Of a stretch of 64,000 bases of DNA, positions 25,295 through 35,350 are shown one piece after another. Origin of the DNA: Bryum argenteum (lineage: Eukaryota > Streptophyta > Bryopsida > Bryales > Bryaceae); NCBI GenBank assembly GCA_037043015.1, contig CM073321.1:8142001-8206000 (forward strand), written 5' to 3'. How positions within the stretch are numbered: position 1 is the first letter of the stretch; each line of letters starts with the position of its first letter. The notes under the pieces were generated by a model. It worked only from the letters and a program-made list of their open reading frames with translations, searched no databases and was not told the origin of the DNA. Made by a program: the position numbers and the translations under genes.

Positions 25295-26720
25295 GAGAAA
25301 ATCCCAAGGAGAGGCTCTCAGCCTTCTTCGATCTCTATGTTCCTGAAAATGATAGCGAGGTCGCAGATCCCAAAATATTTGGGGACATGTGGGTGCACAG
25401 GGAGCCTGCGGATGTCGAATGGTGGAGTATGCTCCTCACACCGCACACGGACAAGCTGGCTGTCGTCACCAAGTACACGGGTGCGGAGTGCAACCTTCCT
25501 GTGAATTTGGAAGAGAACATCATCGACGTTGTAGTCCACAACACGAATTGGATATGCGTGACGTGCATCGTGGACGACCCCAACGACGACACGGCTGTGG
25601 ACCAAGACTACAGGTTCACTTACATGATCGACACAACAAAGATGGATTTCGACATCTTGGCACATGTCGACAGCATAAAAAATACACCTTACGAACCTTT
25701 GGCGAAGAATGTCGAGCAACACATTCGTGAATTTCGATTCACAAAAGATGGCGGTGAACAGCATCCACCAAGTATTCTCGCGCCTCGTCTCCGATCACTC
25801 GTCACTGCCATGGTGAACTTCAAGGCGAAGCTGCAACGCAAGAAGATGCAAATGACGCCTCTTCGTCTGACGCAGGAAGTTAGCATGCAAAGCGGCAGCC
25901 ACGAGTCTATCCTATACTAGACTCCTGAGGCGACGGGATCGAAGAAGCGCAAGGCGAATCCGTCCACAGCTCAGCGGGGGCCGACACAGAAGAAGCTCAA
26001 ATCAGTCACGACGAAGAAGTCGACCCCGGCCGACCCCACCAAGATTGAACAAAGAGCTTAGTGTCGGCTTTGACGGAGGTACCCATCGACAATGTAGACA
26101 AAGTTGTCGATTACAAGGAGTCCATGAATGTCTTCAAGAACTACTGGGGGCTCTGCCAGAGCTCATACATCTTTGGCTCACATGTGACTTTCGAGATTCC
26201 AATCGAGCGACTCTTTACCCCCCCTGCGGACCTCAACATCCGAAACCTCGAGCAGGAGAAAGTCAAGAACACGAGGCATTTCCTGATTGAGATGTCCGAT
26301 AAGAGCAAGAAGAACACCCTCTGCGTCTACCCAAAGAATCAGCTTGTGAAACCCCGATCATGGGAGGACATAAAGGACGGGGAGTTCTACATGGTCAACG
26401 GACAACATTGCGTCGAGGCATCCAAGCAGTTGCAGCTCATGCCTGATGTAGACCAAAGCATCAAGGATGAATTCAAGACATGGGACTGCTTCGTGGTATG
26501 GAACGAAGAAAAGCCCATCATTCGAAGAATCTCCGCGTTCTACAACAGGGTCAACCACTTCATGAATACGAATCCGACGTGGGCGACAAACATCATCGGG
26601 GCGCGGGAGCTGTGGATAAGCCTCGGTAGACCGGAGAGTCCGAAGGAGGCTCTTGAGGTTGGCGGTCGTCGCTCACCAAAGGCCCGGCAAGGGCAAGAAG
26701 CCTGCAAAGGACAATTTCAA
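25295..26720 (+). pseudogene. ParB-like N-terminal part of ParB/methyltransferase-like gene
   Basis: Reads from ENPKERLSAFFDLYVP through MWVHREPADVEWWSM to SHESILY, then meets TAG (25918-25920). The frame continues with a basic, nuclear-signal-like TGSKKRK...TQKKLKS stretch. After a frame change near 26055 it goes on as VSALTEVPIDNVDKVV and YWGLCQSSYIFGSH. The segment FYMVNGQHCVEASKQL (about 26385-26430) matches the pattern of the ParB/sulfiredoxin fold, which has V-x-G-x-H-R followed by an Ala-rich helix, with Cys in place of Arg. A likely splice donor GTATGT is at 26721, followed by two palindromes. The ParB assignment is motif-level inference and the Arg-to-Cys change argues against normal catalysis. 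At least two breaks. Confidence 0.5.
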
Positions 26721-26849
26721 CGTATGTGTACCTACATTCAACTCGAATCGAGTTGAATAATGTCCTACACTTCTAACGATAATTTTTGAATATCTATTTC
26801 GTTGTATCCTATTTCAACTCGATTCGAGTTAAATATCTAACTCAATACC

Positions 26850-27418
26850 GTACTCGGATGATACGAGAGTTCATGGAAGTCGTCAGACAAGATTTGCTCT
26901 CATCGACGTCAAGAACGCCCAGAGAGTCGACAACAACAAGCAAGGTCGCCAGAGAGAAGCTCAACATCGCAAATGAGCTAAAAATCATCACACTCCGGAT
27001 GATTTCTACGATGTTTGGGCTGAGCTAATCTCAGCCGCATCCCAAGGGGAGCTCATCGACCCCGAAACAGGAAGGAAGCTGAAGGAGTTGGGGAAGTGGA
27101 AGCCTGACCATGGACACCTCACCAGGGAGTTCTTCAAATGGATCGGAATCGTAGCTACGCCCGGCTCAAAACGATTAGCCGAGCATATCTTTGAATGCAG
27201 ACCGAACCCAAAACGGCGCCACTCATACCCCAAAGTCACATTGAAGCAGATGAAGGGTGTGCTTGTAGATTGCTACAGCTCTTACGACTGGCTGGAGCGT
27301 TGCAAGAGGAAGACTACCGTGAAGCGCGTGATTCATAGCATGCGCCCTGACTTAATCTTTGTTCGGCGACAAGTGGGGACTTCGGAAGGAGAGCCGGAAG
27401 AAATTCAAGAGGGATTTT
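26850..27418 (+). pseudogene. Middle part of ParB/methyltransferase-like gene
   Basis: After the palindrome-bearing intron, coding resumes near 26860 (TMIREFMEVVRQD). It changes frame near 26995 to DDFYDVWAELISAAS and runs on through GKWKPDHGHLTREFFKWIG, TLKQMKGVLVDCYSSYDWLE and RPDLIFVRRQVG to a stop at 27418. No known domain is recognised. Its continuity of style with the flanking parts and the same orientation place it in the same gene. Confidence 0.45.
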
Positions 27419-27484
27419 AAGATCACTCCAGCTACACCGAACGTTCTCCTCACGAATCCCGGGAAGATTTCTTCACGCCGCGAA

Positions 27485-28232
27485 ATTCCCAAAGAACAAG
27501 AACAAGTCCTTTGAGCAACTCTCGCCGTATGCAACAGAGTTCTTCAGGTGCTTCCTCGCCAACAAGGGGAAGTTCCAGGTGCCGAAGGGCGAAACAAACT
27601 TCAGGGCCTACAACCTGGAGGACGATGTTCTAGGGGAATGGCACGAGAACTCGTGGAATGAGCAGTCTGCTAAGCGAATCAAGGTCGGAATTATGGACTT
27701 CCGAAATCTCCCCGGAGCAAATGAGGAATCAGCGTCTTCGAGCTCGTCAGCAGGCTCCTACTTCTACAACGTCCTCCAAGTCCTGAAGTCTATCACGGAC
27801 CCCGTGGTAACTGAAATCCCAGTTTGGGTTTGGATCTGTGGAAGTAAGGATGCTGAGGCGAAGATCAAGAATCACCTCAACAGTTGCGAGTTCGGAGCAA
27901 ACTACAAGATAGAGTATGCTGAGTACGTTCCGGCTCCTTACGAGCGACTCGAGGACCAAAACTCGTCGAAGAAAGGGGCCAAGGATCATGTCCAGATCCT
28001 TTTCTTGTTTCGAAAAAATCAGAAGTTGAGGATTTCGAATCTTCCTAAGTTCTTCCAGGCCCCCGACACTCCACAGTTCAAGATCTGCGGGAGATACAAC
28101 GAGCTCGAGTACCGTATCTATAATACGGAATTGAGGATGGAGTTCTACCTGAAGCTGCTTGACATCTTCTGCAAGGAAGGGGATGCGATCCTCAGTGTGT
28201 TTGGAGGCGGGAAGCTCTACTGTGCGGCCTGG
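27485..28232 (+). pseudogene. Amino-methyltransferase-like part
   Basis: The frame runs KNKSFEQLSPYATEFFRCFL, KRIKVGIMDFRNLPG and DPVVTEIPVWVWICGS, and ends KLLDIFCKEGDAILSVFGGGKLYCAAW (about 28150-28232). The last segment matches the pattern of motif I of DNA N6-adenine/N4-cytosine methyltransferases: a Leu-rich helix, G-D-x-(V/I)-L, then F-x-G-G-G and an Ala-rich helix. A C-terminal motif I is expected for the beta class, in which the catalytic motif comes first. The catalytic D/S-P-P-Y is not visible; its expected place has MDFRN. So this is at best an inactive relative or a different use of the fold. A consensus donor GTAAGG follows at 28233. Confidence 0.5.
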
Positions 28233-28640
28233 GTAAGGATGTCCTTTGTATTTCAACTCGATTCGAGTTGAATAGTTCGCCATGACTCTGTTGCTTGCAG
28301 TGCTTGTTGTATTTAAGTCGAGTCAAGTTCACTGCGCACCTCAGTGACCAGGGATCGTTTTTCACTAACTTAAAGTCTATTCAACTCGACTCGAGTTGAA
28401 TGGAGTACTAAATATGCTAAGAAACCTTGTTCATGCATGTGTTATTAGATTTAACTCGACTCGAGTTAAATTTGGTGTTTCATGGAACTTAGAGTGTAAA
28501 GTTGGTATTCAACTCGACTCGAGTTGAATGCACACAGAAGAGTAGTCTTGGCTTTCTCTCATCGTTCACCTTCATTTCAACTCGACTCGAGTTAAATAAT
28601 CTTATGATCGACGTTGCATCTCTTGATGTGTGTACTTGCA

Positions 28641-29610
28641 GATGTGTTCCCTGATGAACTACACGATCAGCTCCAGCGAAGAGCACGACGAGGTTGTGAG
28701 ACTTTCCTTGGATGTCTTCAACTTGGATCGTCGTGATTTCGAAGAAGGGTACCCGATCGATGAGCCTTCCTTATCCAGGGAGAGACTGGAAGCACCGCCA
28801 CCCCCCACGAAGTCTGAGAAGGGGAAGGGGAAGAAGAAGGTCAGGGGTGTACAGTTACCACTTGACTTGCATGACCCAAGACCGATCGCAATCGGGTCAA
28901 GTGATGACGATGACGATCCTATCCAGGATGTTGAGGCCTACGGTTCCCAACACCCGGTAACACCCCAGACTGGACGAGGCTCATCTTCTCATCTTCCCCT
29001 GGAACAAGGCTACTCGGATACCTCTCTTTGGGCTTCTACGCCATCGCCACAGAAGAGGAAAAGGGAGTCACTATCCGTTGAAACCCTTATGGAGAAGCTC
29101 GCCAAAATGCAGGAGGATGCGCAGACTCGACATAGGATCGAAGTTGAAGCAATGCTTGCTCGAGAGCGCGAGGAACGCGCAGTCCAGAGACAGGAGGATG
29201 AGAAACGATGGAAGTTCATGTTCACAGAGGCCATCGCGAGAATGCCTGATATGGTAGTCCAAGCAATCTCGCACCTGAATGCAAAGCCTCTCTTCTCCCT
29301 CGAACCAGGTCAGAGTGAACCTCTCCTCCTAACCCACGGGCCTACTCAGTCTTCCGACAGCGGTGCAGCTCGACATGCATCTCCCCGACGTTCCCTCCAC
29401 GGGACGCCTCCTCAGTCGACTGCAGCTCCCTCACCTGCGGGAACCAACTCTCCAGTTGTTTCTACGGATCAAGGCCCATCAAGTCGCTCCACACCATCGG
29501 ACCCAGTCGAGTCGCAACGGAAGGCCGTGGATGAGGAAGAGCAGATAGGAACACAGGATCAGACTCCCGATCCCAACATTTACCGAATCAGGTTGAACTC
29601 CATGATCTAG
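28641..29610 (+). CDS. C-terminal exon with coiled coil of ParB/methyltransferase-like gene
   Basis: Begins after acceptor GTGTACTTGCAG (ends 28640), in phase with the donor at 28233. It encodes SSSEEHDEVVRLSLDVFNLD, a Pro-rich then basic KSEKGKGKKKVRGVQL stretch, an acidic SSDDDDDP patch, a PQKRKRES nuclear-signal-like motif and a charged helix (about residues 155-205, rich in E, R, M and A) that looks like a coiled coil. A Ser/Pro-rich tail ends at TAG 29608. It is open over its full length. Function is unknown; the arrangement suggests a nuclear protein with an oligomerisation helix. Confidence 0.55.
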
Positions 29611-29847
29611 TCTTTCAATTAACTCGACTCGAGTTGAATTTCTCCTTCGGTTAATGGAAGTTCGCCTGTAGAAGCCTTCGGCAGTTGTTGATAGACTAGT
29701 ATATATATTCCCGTAGGGCAGTTTTGTTAGATTGGACTCGGTGTTCATCGTGTAAATACTTTCTGTATATGACGCTCAATTTTGAACGCAGAGTTTGGAA
29801 TACAATCATATTTTCTTACACATTTTCTCCCTCTGATATCTATGCAG

Positions 29848-31038
29848 GCTCGATTGATTTGCGAAGTGTTCCGAATGTTTGTGTGTCTCATGACGTCCCC
29901 CCTATGGAAGACAACAGTCCTATGAGTCCGTTTCATGGTGAGCCAAGTAACACGGCGCAAGATGATCACAATGAAGGTCACATTCCTGATTCCATACTGC
30001 TCGAGGTTCACATTCCTCTTCCATCATCGACCGCTGTACGAGATGCACAAACAGCTGAAACTCAATCATATACACCGGTAAGCTGCTCCTTCTCCAAGAT
30101 TTATTCAATCCTTTCCATATTGGTTCGGTGTGATCGCATTGTTTGGATTCAAAATTTCTTAGTGTTATAGAAAGGGTCAGTCTCGAAATGTGGCAGTGCA
30201 GTACTTAACTGTATACACATTTGTCTGCCCCCCTTCTGAACAGGGGATGAGTCATTCGCACAGTCCGGTAGTTGCAGCCGTGGAGGATATCCCTCGTTCT
30301 ATTCCGTCAAGGGTGCCATGCAAGTGGCTCAATGTCATCCTGGACTTGAACGGTATCCTCTGTGTCTGCAAGGAGAAGAGATTCATGCCAAAGGACCAAG
30401 TTTACAACATGGTCACGAGTGCACATTCCTCTGTCCTGCCCGCTCCGATTGGTCCCAAGGCTGTTTTCGTTCGGCCCTTCTGCCATGATTTCCTTCGTAA
30501 GTTGAGTGAAGTTGCATACGTCTCCGTATGGAGTTCGATGGTTCATGCGACCACGAAGTCCATATGTGACTACTTGTTCCGGGGTGTGCCATACCCGTGC
30601 CTTGTTTGGGGGCAGAACTCTTGTGAGGTTGTCAAGGTTCGTGGACCGCGGAATAAGTTGTCCAACTTCAAGTTGAAGGGGACTAATAAGGATCTCTTCC
30701 TCAAACCACTGGATATGCTTTTCAGTGGTCTAAACTTAAAGTTTAATGAGCATGACACGATCATCATCGACGATAGCCGTGAGAAGCACGTCGTGAATGA
30801 ACCGGAGAATGTCGTACTCCCAGTCTCGTGGTCAGAGCATGATGTATCTGACAGATTCTTGGTGGACGAGCTCCTCCCTTGGATACGACGTCTACATGAA
30901 AGCCGCGGTCAGGGCTTGTTGTCTTTCCGTAGGGAAGACAACATTGGGCGTAGAATGCTCTCTGAAGAACTTGATACTTCAGAATACGAATTGCTTATTA
31001 ACGCCGTAGAGGCTTCTAGGAAGCTAGTGCATGATTAG
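29848..31038 (+). CDS. FCP1-homology (HAD-like) protein with D-L-N-G motif
   Basis: Two exons join in frame: 29848-30075 (acceptor TATGCAG, donor CCGGTAAGC) and 30244-31038 (acceptor TCTGAACAG). The 5'-most exon is not located. The catalytic region reads NVILDLNGILC (D codon about 30343), then a motif II-like SVWSSM (about 30526), a lysine-rich middle and IIIDDSREKH (about 30762). In active FCP1/SCP phosphatases motif I is D-x-D-x-(T/V). Here the second Asp, the acid/base, is Asn, as in a plant subfamily of HAD-like proteins known from memory. It is therefore probably a weak or non-phosphatase member. It is open throughout and is the best-preserved gene of the 16.8-kb element. Confidence 0.7.
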
Positions 31039-31301
31039 GCTAGTTAACCATGATTGGCCTCACCAGACAAGATTCAAATTTGTCATGTATATTGTGTAGA
31101 TTATAATAAATGATTCAATATTAATGTCTCCTCCTGGACTGATGTCATTTTAGAGCGGGCTTGTGTCCGACCCTTTATTTTATTGTAGTGTTTGATGATG
31201 CTAGTTCTCTCAGCATTGGTTTAAGTGGCGGGGTGATTTGGTTATATCATATTGCATATCATCCTTGTTGATGATTCCTTTTAAATGAATTCGTATCCAG
31301 G

Positions 31302-32177
31302 TGTCCAATTCCGTCACGGTTTCGGACAATGATTTTGATTTCCGTTGCGCTGCTTCTGCTGATTCGATTTTGGACTACGGACAATACTCAATTTCGCAGA
31401 GTGGAATGGGCCACATAATGTACTCAGCAGCTACTGCACAATCAACTATGGACTACTCGACAATGGCAATTGATGATGGTGTTGTGGATAGTCCTCCTTT
31501 TGGCGGTAAGCGACCACACTCTGCATGTTCTCCTTCCCCGCTGAAGACCCGTACCCTAATTGACGAATCAAGTCGAGGTGGCGCTCCGCAAAGAAAGCTG
31601 TACGATGATTCTGAGTTAGTTGATGATGCACTTCTCGTACAGGTATGACATACTTGAAGCAGTTCATTTATGAGTTTTTCCTAGTTTTTAACTACCATCG
31701 TAGTTTGATTTACTTACATTTCTCTATGTCTTTTCATGCACTTAGTCGACAACTGCAGCAGTCGTGCCCATACCGGTCATTTTCGAATCTCCGGCTCTTC
31801 GTTTATCACCTCATAAGGCATCGTCACTGAAAATATCTCGTGGTGCGTCGACCCATTCTCTCTCTACGCCTTGTCCATTGAATTCTTTGGAGCCAGCAAC
31901 AGAACTTGGAGACTGCCGGACGGAACTAACGGGGCCACCTAATCCGTCTGTTGCCCATGCTGTTGATACCTCGCGTTTGCGTTTCCGTACTATCGCCCGC
32001 CATTACACGAGGTCACCGCCGACTCGATCACGATGGATTTCAGTCGAGTTAGGATTCCTCCTGTTCGCGATGCATTGGGCGGCGAATTTTGAAGCTTCAA
32101 ATGACGTGAAAATTCAAGTTCGCGTTCGTCACCATACACAGGGTATAGTCGTGGACCAGAAGTGTGGAAGGCACTAG
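31302..32177 (+). CDS. Hypothetical two-exon gene at right end of 16.8-kb element
   Basis: Exon 31302-31642 follows a CGTATCCAG acceptor and ends at a GTATGA donor. Exon 31746-32177 follows a CACTTAG acceptor. Phase 0 is kept across the junction. The product is Ser/Thr/Pro-rich with no recognised domain; segments include DNDFDFRCAASADSILDYG, FGGKRPHSACSPSP and a C-terminal RHYTRSPPTRSRW basic region. It is the last gene before the right inverted repeat. Upstream exon(s) are not seen, and it may be the tail of a longer transcript. Confidence 0.4.
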
Positions 32178-32563
32178 CTGAAATTCGAAGCCGTTCGCAC
32201 TTGTGATACGGCAACAGTCTTGATATGATTTAGAGTAAATTGATCGGTATGGTTCTCCAGGGATAGCCCACATTCAACACCATACTGTATTGTTCTATTG
32301 GTATAGAAATATTGTATTTACCATCGTACATTCGTATCATTCATATGTAACCAGAGCTCACATTTTTATCTGGATGAGCATATTTCCTTTGACGTAGTCA
32401 ATTCTTGTATACAATGTCTATAAATAAACATACATTCATGTATATTCTAGTCTGGCATACAATTATTCATCCATCTATATCTGCTTGATACCATTTTTTA
32501 CAGACTATTTGTACTTTTATCATTACTTTTGGGCCTCAACAATACTCTCATTCTTGAGGAATA

Positions 32564-32589
32564 CTCTCAAAATAATGAATATGGTGTTT
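32564..32589 (-). repeat. Right terminal inverted repeat of the 16.8-kb element
   Basis: Exact reverse complement of 15775-15800 over 26 bp. Inside it, TACTCTCATTCTTGAGG echoes the subterminal CTCTCAAAAT motifs of the left end. Confidence 0.9.
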
Positions 32590-34458
32590 ACATCGTGCAC
32601 GAATTGCAAGACCAACACTGCATTCTCTCTAAGCCGTTCAAAGATGCGCACAATGGAAGAGGCTGAGATGCGTTATTGGGCTATTAGAGCATGGTAATCA
32701 TCCTCGAAGGCCACCTCCAAAGTTGGTTTAGAACACTTAGGTCATTGGCTTGCGTACTGGCACTTCAGATATAGACAATGAGGTGGATTTATAGAACTAG
32801 TAAGTGTACAATTTCTCTGCGAAGTCTTTGTTGATTACATGCACTACGATAGCTTCTATAATGTTATGACAGTAGCGAAGAATTTATCAATTAATGTTTT
32901 AATCATATAGATAATTAGTTGTTTTTTATGTGGATGTTTATATTTTGGATCTATATTAAATTCAAATCAAAAATCTAAAATAACTTCTCATAAGTTTCTA
33001 CATTTGAGGAAAAAAAATATTCGACTGAAGAACTTGCAGAGATGCCTTCATGTAACCTTGCAGAGTCAATCTATAACAAATGGCTGCAAGCGTCTGGCAA
33101 TAAGGGTAGGGATTTCTACGTTGCAGCCGTTGACGATTACGTTCGTGCCTTCCTCCAAGTGGTCGGCTACCATCAATTCAACAGAGGCGGAGCAAGTCGT
33201 TCTGAACCATCCGTAGAAGAACTGCGTGAGCGTCTTTACACCGCCGAACGTCGGGCTAATCGATCCGGCAATCCATCTTGTCTCAACAAGGCAGTTATGG
33301 ACTTCTCAGAATAGAAGCTTTTGGTACGCGTGACGCCCACTTAGAGGGGGCAGAGGTTTTTGGTTCCAGGAAACGTAAGGCAGATGTTCCTTTTGGTGCT
33401 GAAGATGAAACTCATTGACCTGACATCGTGAGCTACTTACGTCCTCGAATAGGGAGAATGGTTACACGAGCTCGTGTTGAGAATCTCAGTACTATCTACG
33501 AAGAAGATGAAGTTCAGGAGCAACCGCTGGAACCATCCAATTCAGTTGGGCCCAATATTCAACGCATCATCGCTGTTCAAGAGACAAAAGTGAATGAGAG
33601 GCTATAGTATATTGCGTGGTTGAAGGAGTCCTCATCCAAGGCTTGTTGGGTATAATGGCTAAGACTAGGAAGAAATGCGAATTCCGCATTGTCCAAAACG
33701 GGAAGGCTACCACAGCTCCAACTTACACAGGAATATGGCAGCCTCCTCAACGTGGTTACAAAATAGAAGACCAGTTCTTCTATTGTCGAGACGATATTGA
33801 GTGTTGTGTGAAGAGTAATCGTCGTAAAAGGATTGAGCCGTTCTCTCAGAAACAAGGTTGGCCTCCTATTTTCCTAGTTTGGCCCGTGAAGATTGGAACT
33901 AATCTGACACGTAACAAGATGGAGGCGTTGGAGAATGCGGGCTTTCAGCTCCAACAATAGAAATGGCTTCTACTCAACCGCACATTCAATACTGTTGCCC
34001 TACCGAGAGACTTGTCACATATTCCACTGCCGGACATAGCTGTTGTGTACCCAAAATCACGAAAGTCTAAACTTCTTCGGCACATAAAGGCTGTGACTCC
34101 GAAGTACATGAAGAACATTGATTCAGCTCGTGCCATGGAGGCAAAAATACTCGAGGTGACCATGATACCACAACCTTGTTTTAGATGTATCGTTGCTTTG
34201 GAGTCGGATTCAGAGTCTATCTATAAACTATCTCTTAGAAAGAACCCTAAGTGTTCTTGCCCGGTGTTCAAAAAATCCACTACTAAGTTAGGACGAAAAG
34301 GCAAACCGTATAGACATTGCAAGCACCTATACTTCGTATTGGTATTGGTATACAAATTTGATACAGATAGAGACCTCTTCATCCACGCGCCCATGCTCAC
34401 TTTCAACGAGGTGAAAATGATTCTAGAGAGGGGAATCCTAGACCAAGTTTCAGAGTAG
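32590..34458 (+). pseudogene. MULE-like transposase, C-terminal half with SWIM zinc finger
   Basis: Coding resumes right after the inverted repeat as YIVHELQDQHCILSKPFKDA, continuing the frame left at 15774. It then shifts to RTMEEAEMRYWAIRAW, followed by LEHLGHWLAYWHFRYRQ. Later parts are PSCNLAESIYNKWLQASG (33042), VDDYVRAFLQVVGY, GIWQPPQRGYKIEDQF (about 33730) and a SWIM-type finger, K-C-S-C-P (about 34249) with H-C-K-H-L (about 34314), ending at 34458. Frame changes and stops are spread along it; two stops replace expected Trp codons. SWIM fingers are characteristic of MULE-type transposases and their FAR1-like relatives. Confidence 0.75.
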
Positions 34459-34921
34459 ACTACATAAAGGTCATACTACTTAAACCAACATCGACATCTA
34501 CGCGTTCTATATGTTATCCTTGTAATCGTGTATTTCACACGTAATTTATCATGATTTCAACGCTTTACGGAAGTCAGTAAATGTATTCTTGTTTACAACA
34601 ACTAATGAATGTCTATACAGCTTCGACTTATGATTTCACAATTATAAGGTACTAATCTCCGCAAAATTCTTAAACGTCTTGTAATGTTTGCCGCACGTGG
34701 TTTAAGTCCACCCAATTTCAGAATTTTTAGCCTCATCTCCACGGCTTTAGAAGCACTAAAGTATGGTAATAAGTCAAGAATATTGGAATATTCTTAAAAA
34801 TATTTGGAAAAAAAATAGTAAAATATTATTTTTAGAAATTATTTTATTTAAAATACCAATTCATCGCTCAAATTGTTGAAATTTGATAGCTCAACGCTCA
34901 CTGCTCACCGCTCTCTACCCA
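34459..34921. other. Gap between MULE-like pseudogene and outer CACTA element
   Basis: AT-rich, with no supported gene. A short A/T-rich stretch occurs at 34780-34860. Confidence 0.5.
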
Positions 34922-35350
34922 CACTATAGCTATGTCTTTAGTTTAGATGCTCCCGTTGCCTTTGATGTGTCGTCCTTTGCTGGTTTGGATAATCCTGCAG
35001 GCTTTGGCAGTTTGGACGGTGTTGACGATTTGTTTCCGGGCTTCAAATGGCGCCTCACATATCCCAGAGGTGGATCGGGTGTTTCAAAAGTGTCCTGACC
35101 ATAAAATAATTTGAAAATGAAGCACCATTAGAATATATAACATTCAGTATATTTAACATGATTCCACCATGAATCAAGGTCAATTTTCTGTTCACAACAT
35201 ATCTTATACTAACAAAATATACTTGTATTGTTAAATACTTAACATCGCGTTTACTTGTCAAAAATAGTCACAATATATCTACTCTAATTTTACTTGCTCA
35301 GAGTACACAGGTTCAGGCAACCCCGCTCGAGACACTGCAGTTATGGCCTC

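Larger units (their letters stand above)
26737..28595. repeat. Palindrome block C: copies in later introns
   Basis: Copies of the 21-bp palindrome at about 26737, 26813, 28252, 28380, 28450, 28508 and 28575, with a degenerate one at 28311 and one more after the gene at 29619. The two intervals that hold them, 26721-26850 and 28233-28640, are bounded by good splice signals. The exon sequence between them holds none. Confidence 0.95.
15775..32589. mobile_element. 16.8-kb TIR element with DUF7869, ParB/methyltransferase-like and FCP1-like genes
   Basis: The ends are perfect 26-bp inverted repeats (15775-15800 and 32564-32589, outer bases AAACACCATATTC). They lie exactly where two halves of one MULE-like transposase gene break off. 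Target duplication is AC (15773-15774 / 32590-32591), or TAC if the first repeat base is counted as target. Contents from left: SINE-like unit, DUF7869-type gene (minus), palindrome block, AT-rich spacer, GC-rich leader, ParB plus methyltransferase-like gene with palindrome-filled introns, FCP1-like gene and a two-exon hypothetical gene (all plus). No known transposase family other than the DUF7869-type protein is inside, so that protein is the best candidate for the recombinase. The genes are partly decayed, so this copy is probably non-autonomous today. Confidence 0.8.

Noticed and set aside
15778-32586. CACCATATTC as a CACTA-type terminus for the 16.8-kb element
   Set aside because: Starting the element there leaves AAA and TTT flanks, which are not a direct duplication, and no tnp2-type gene is inside.
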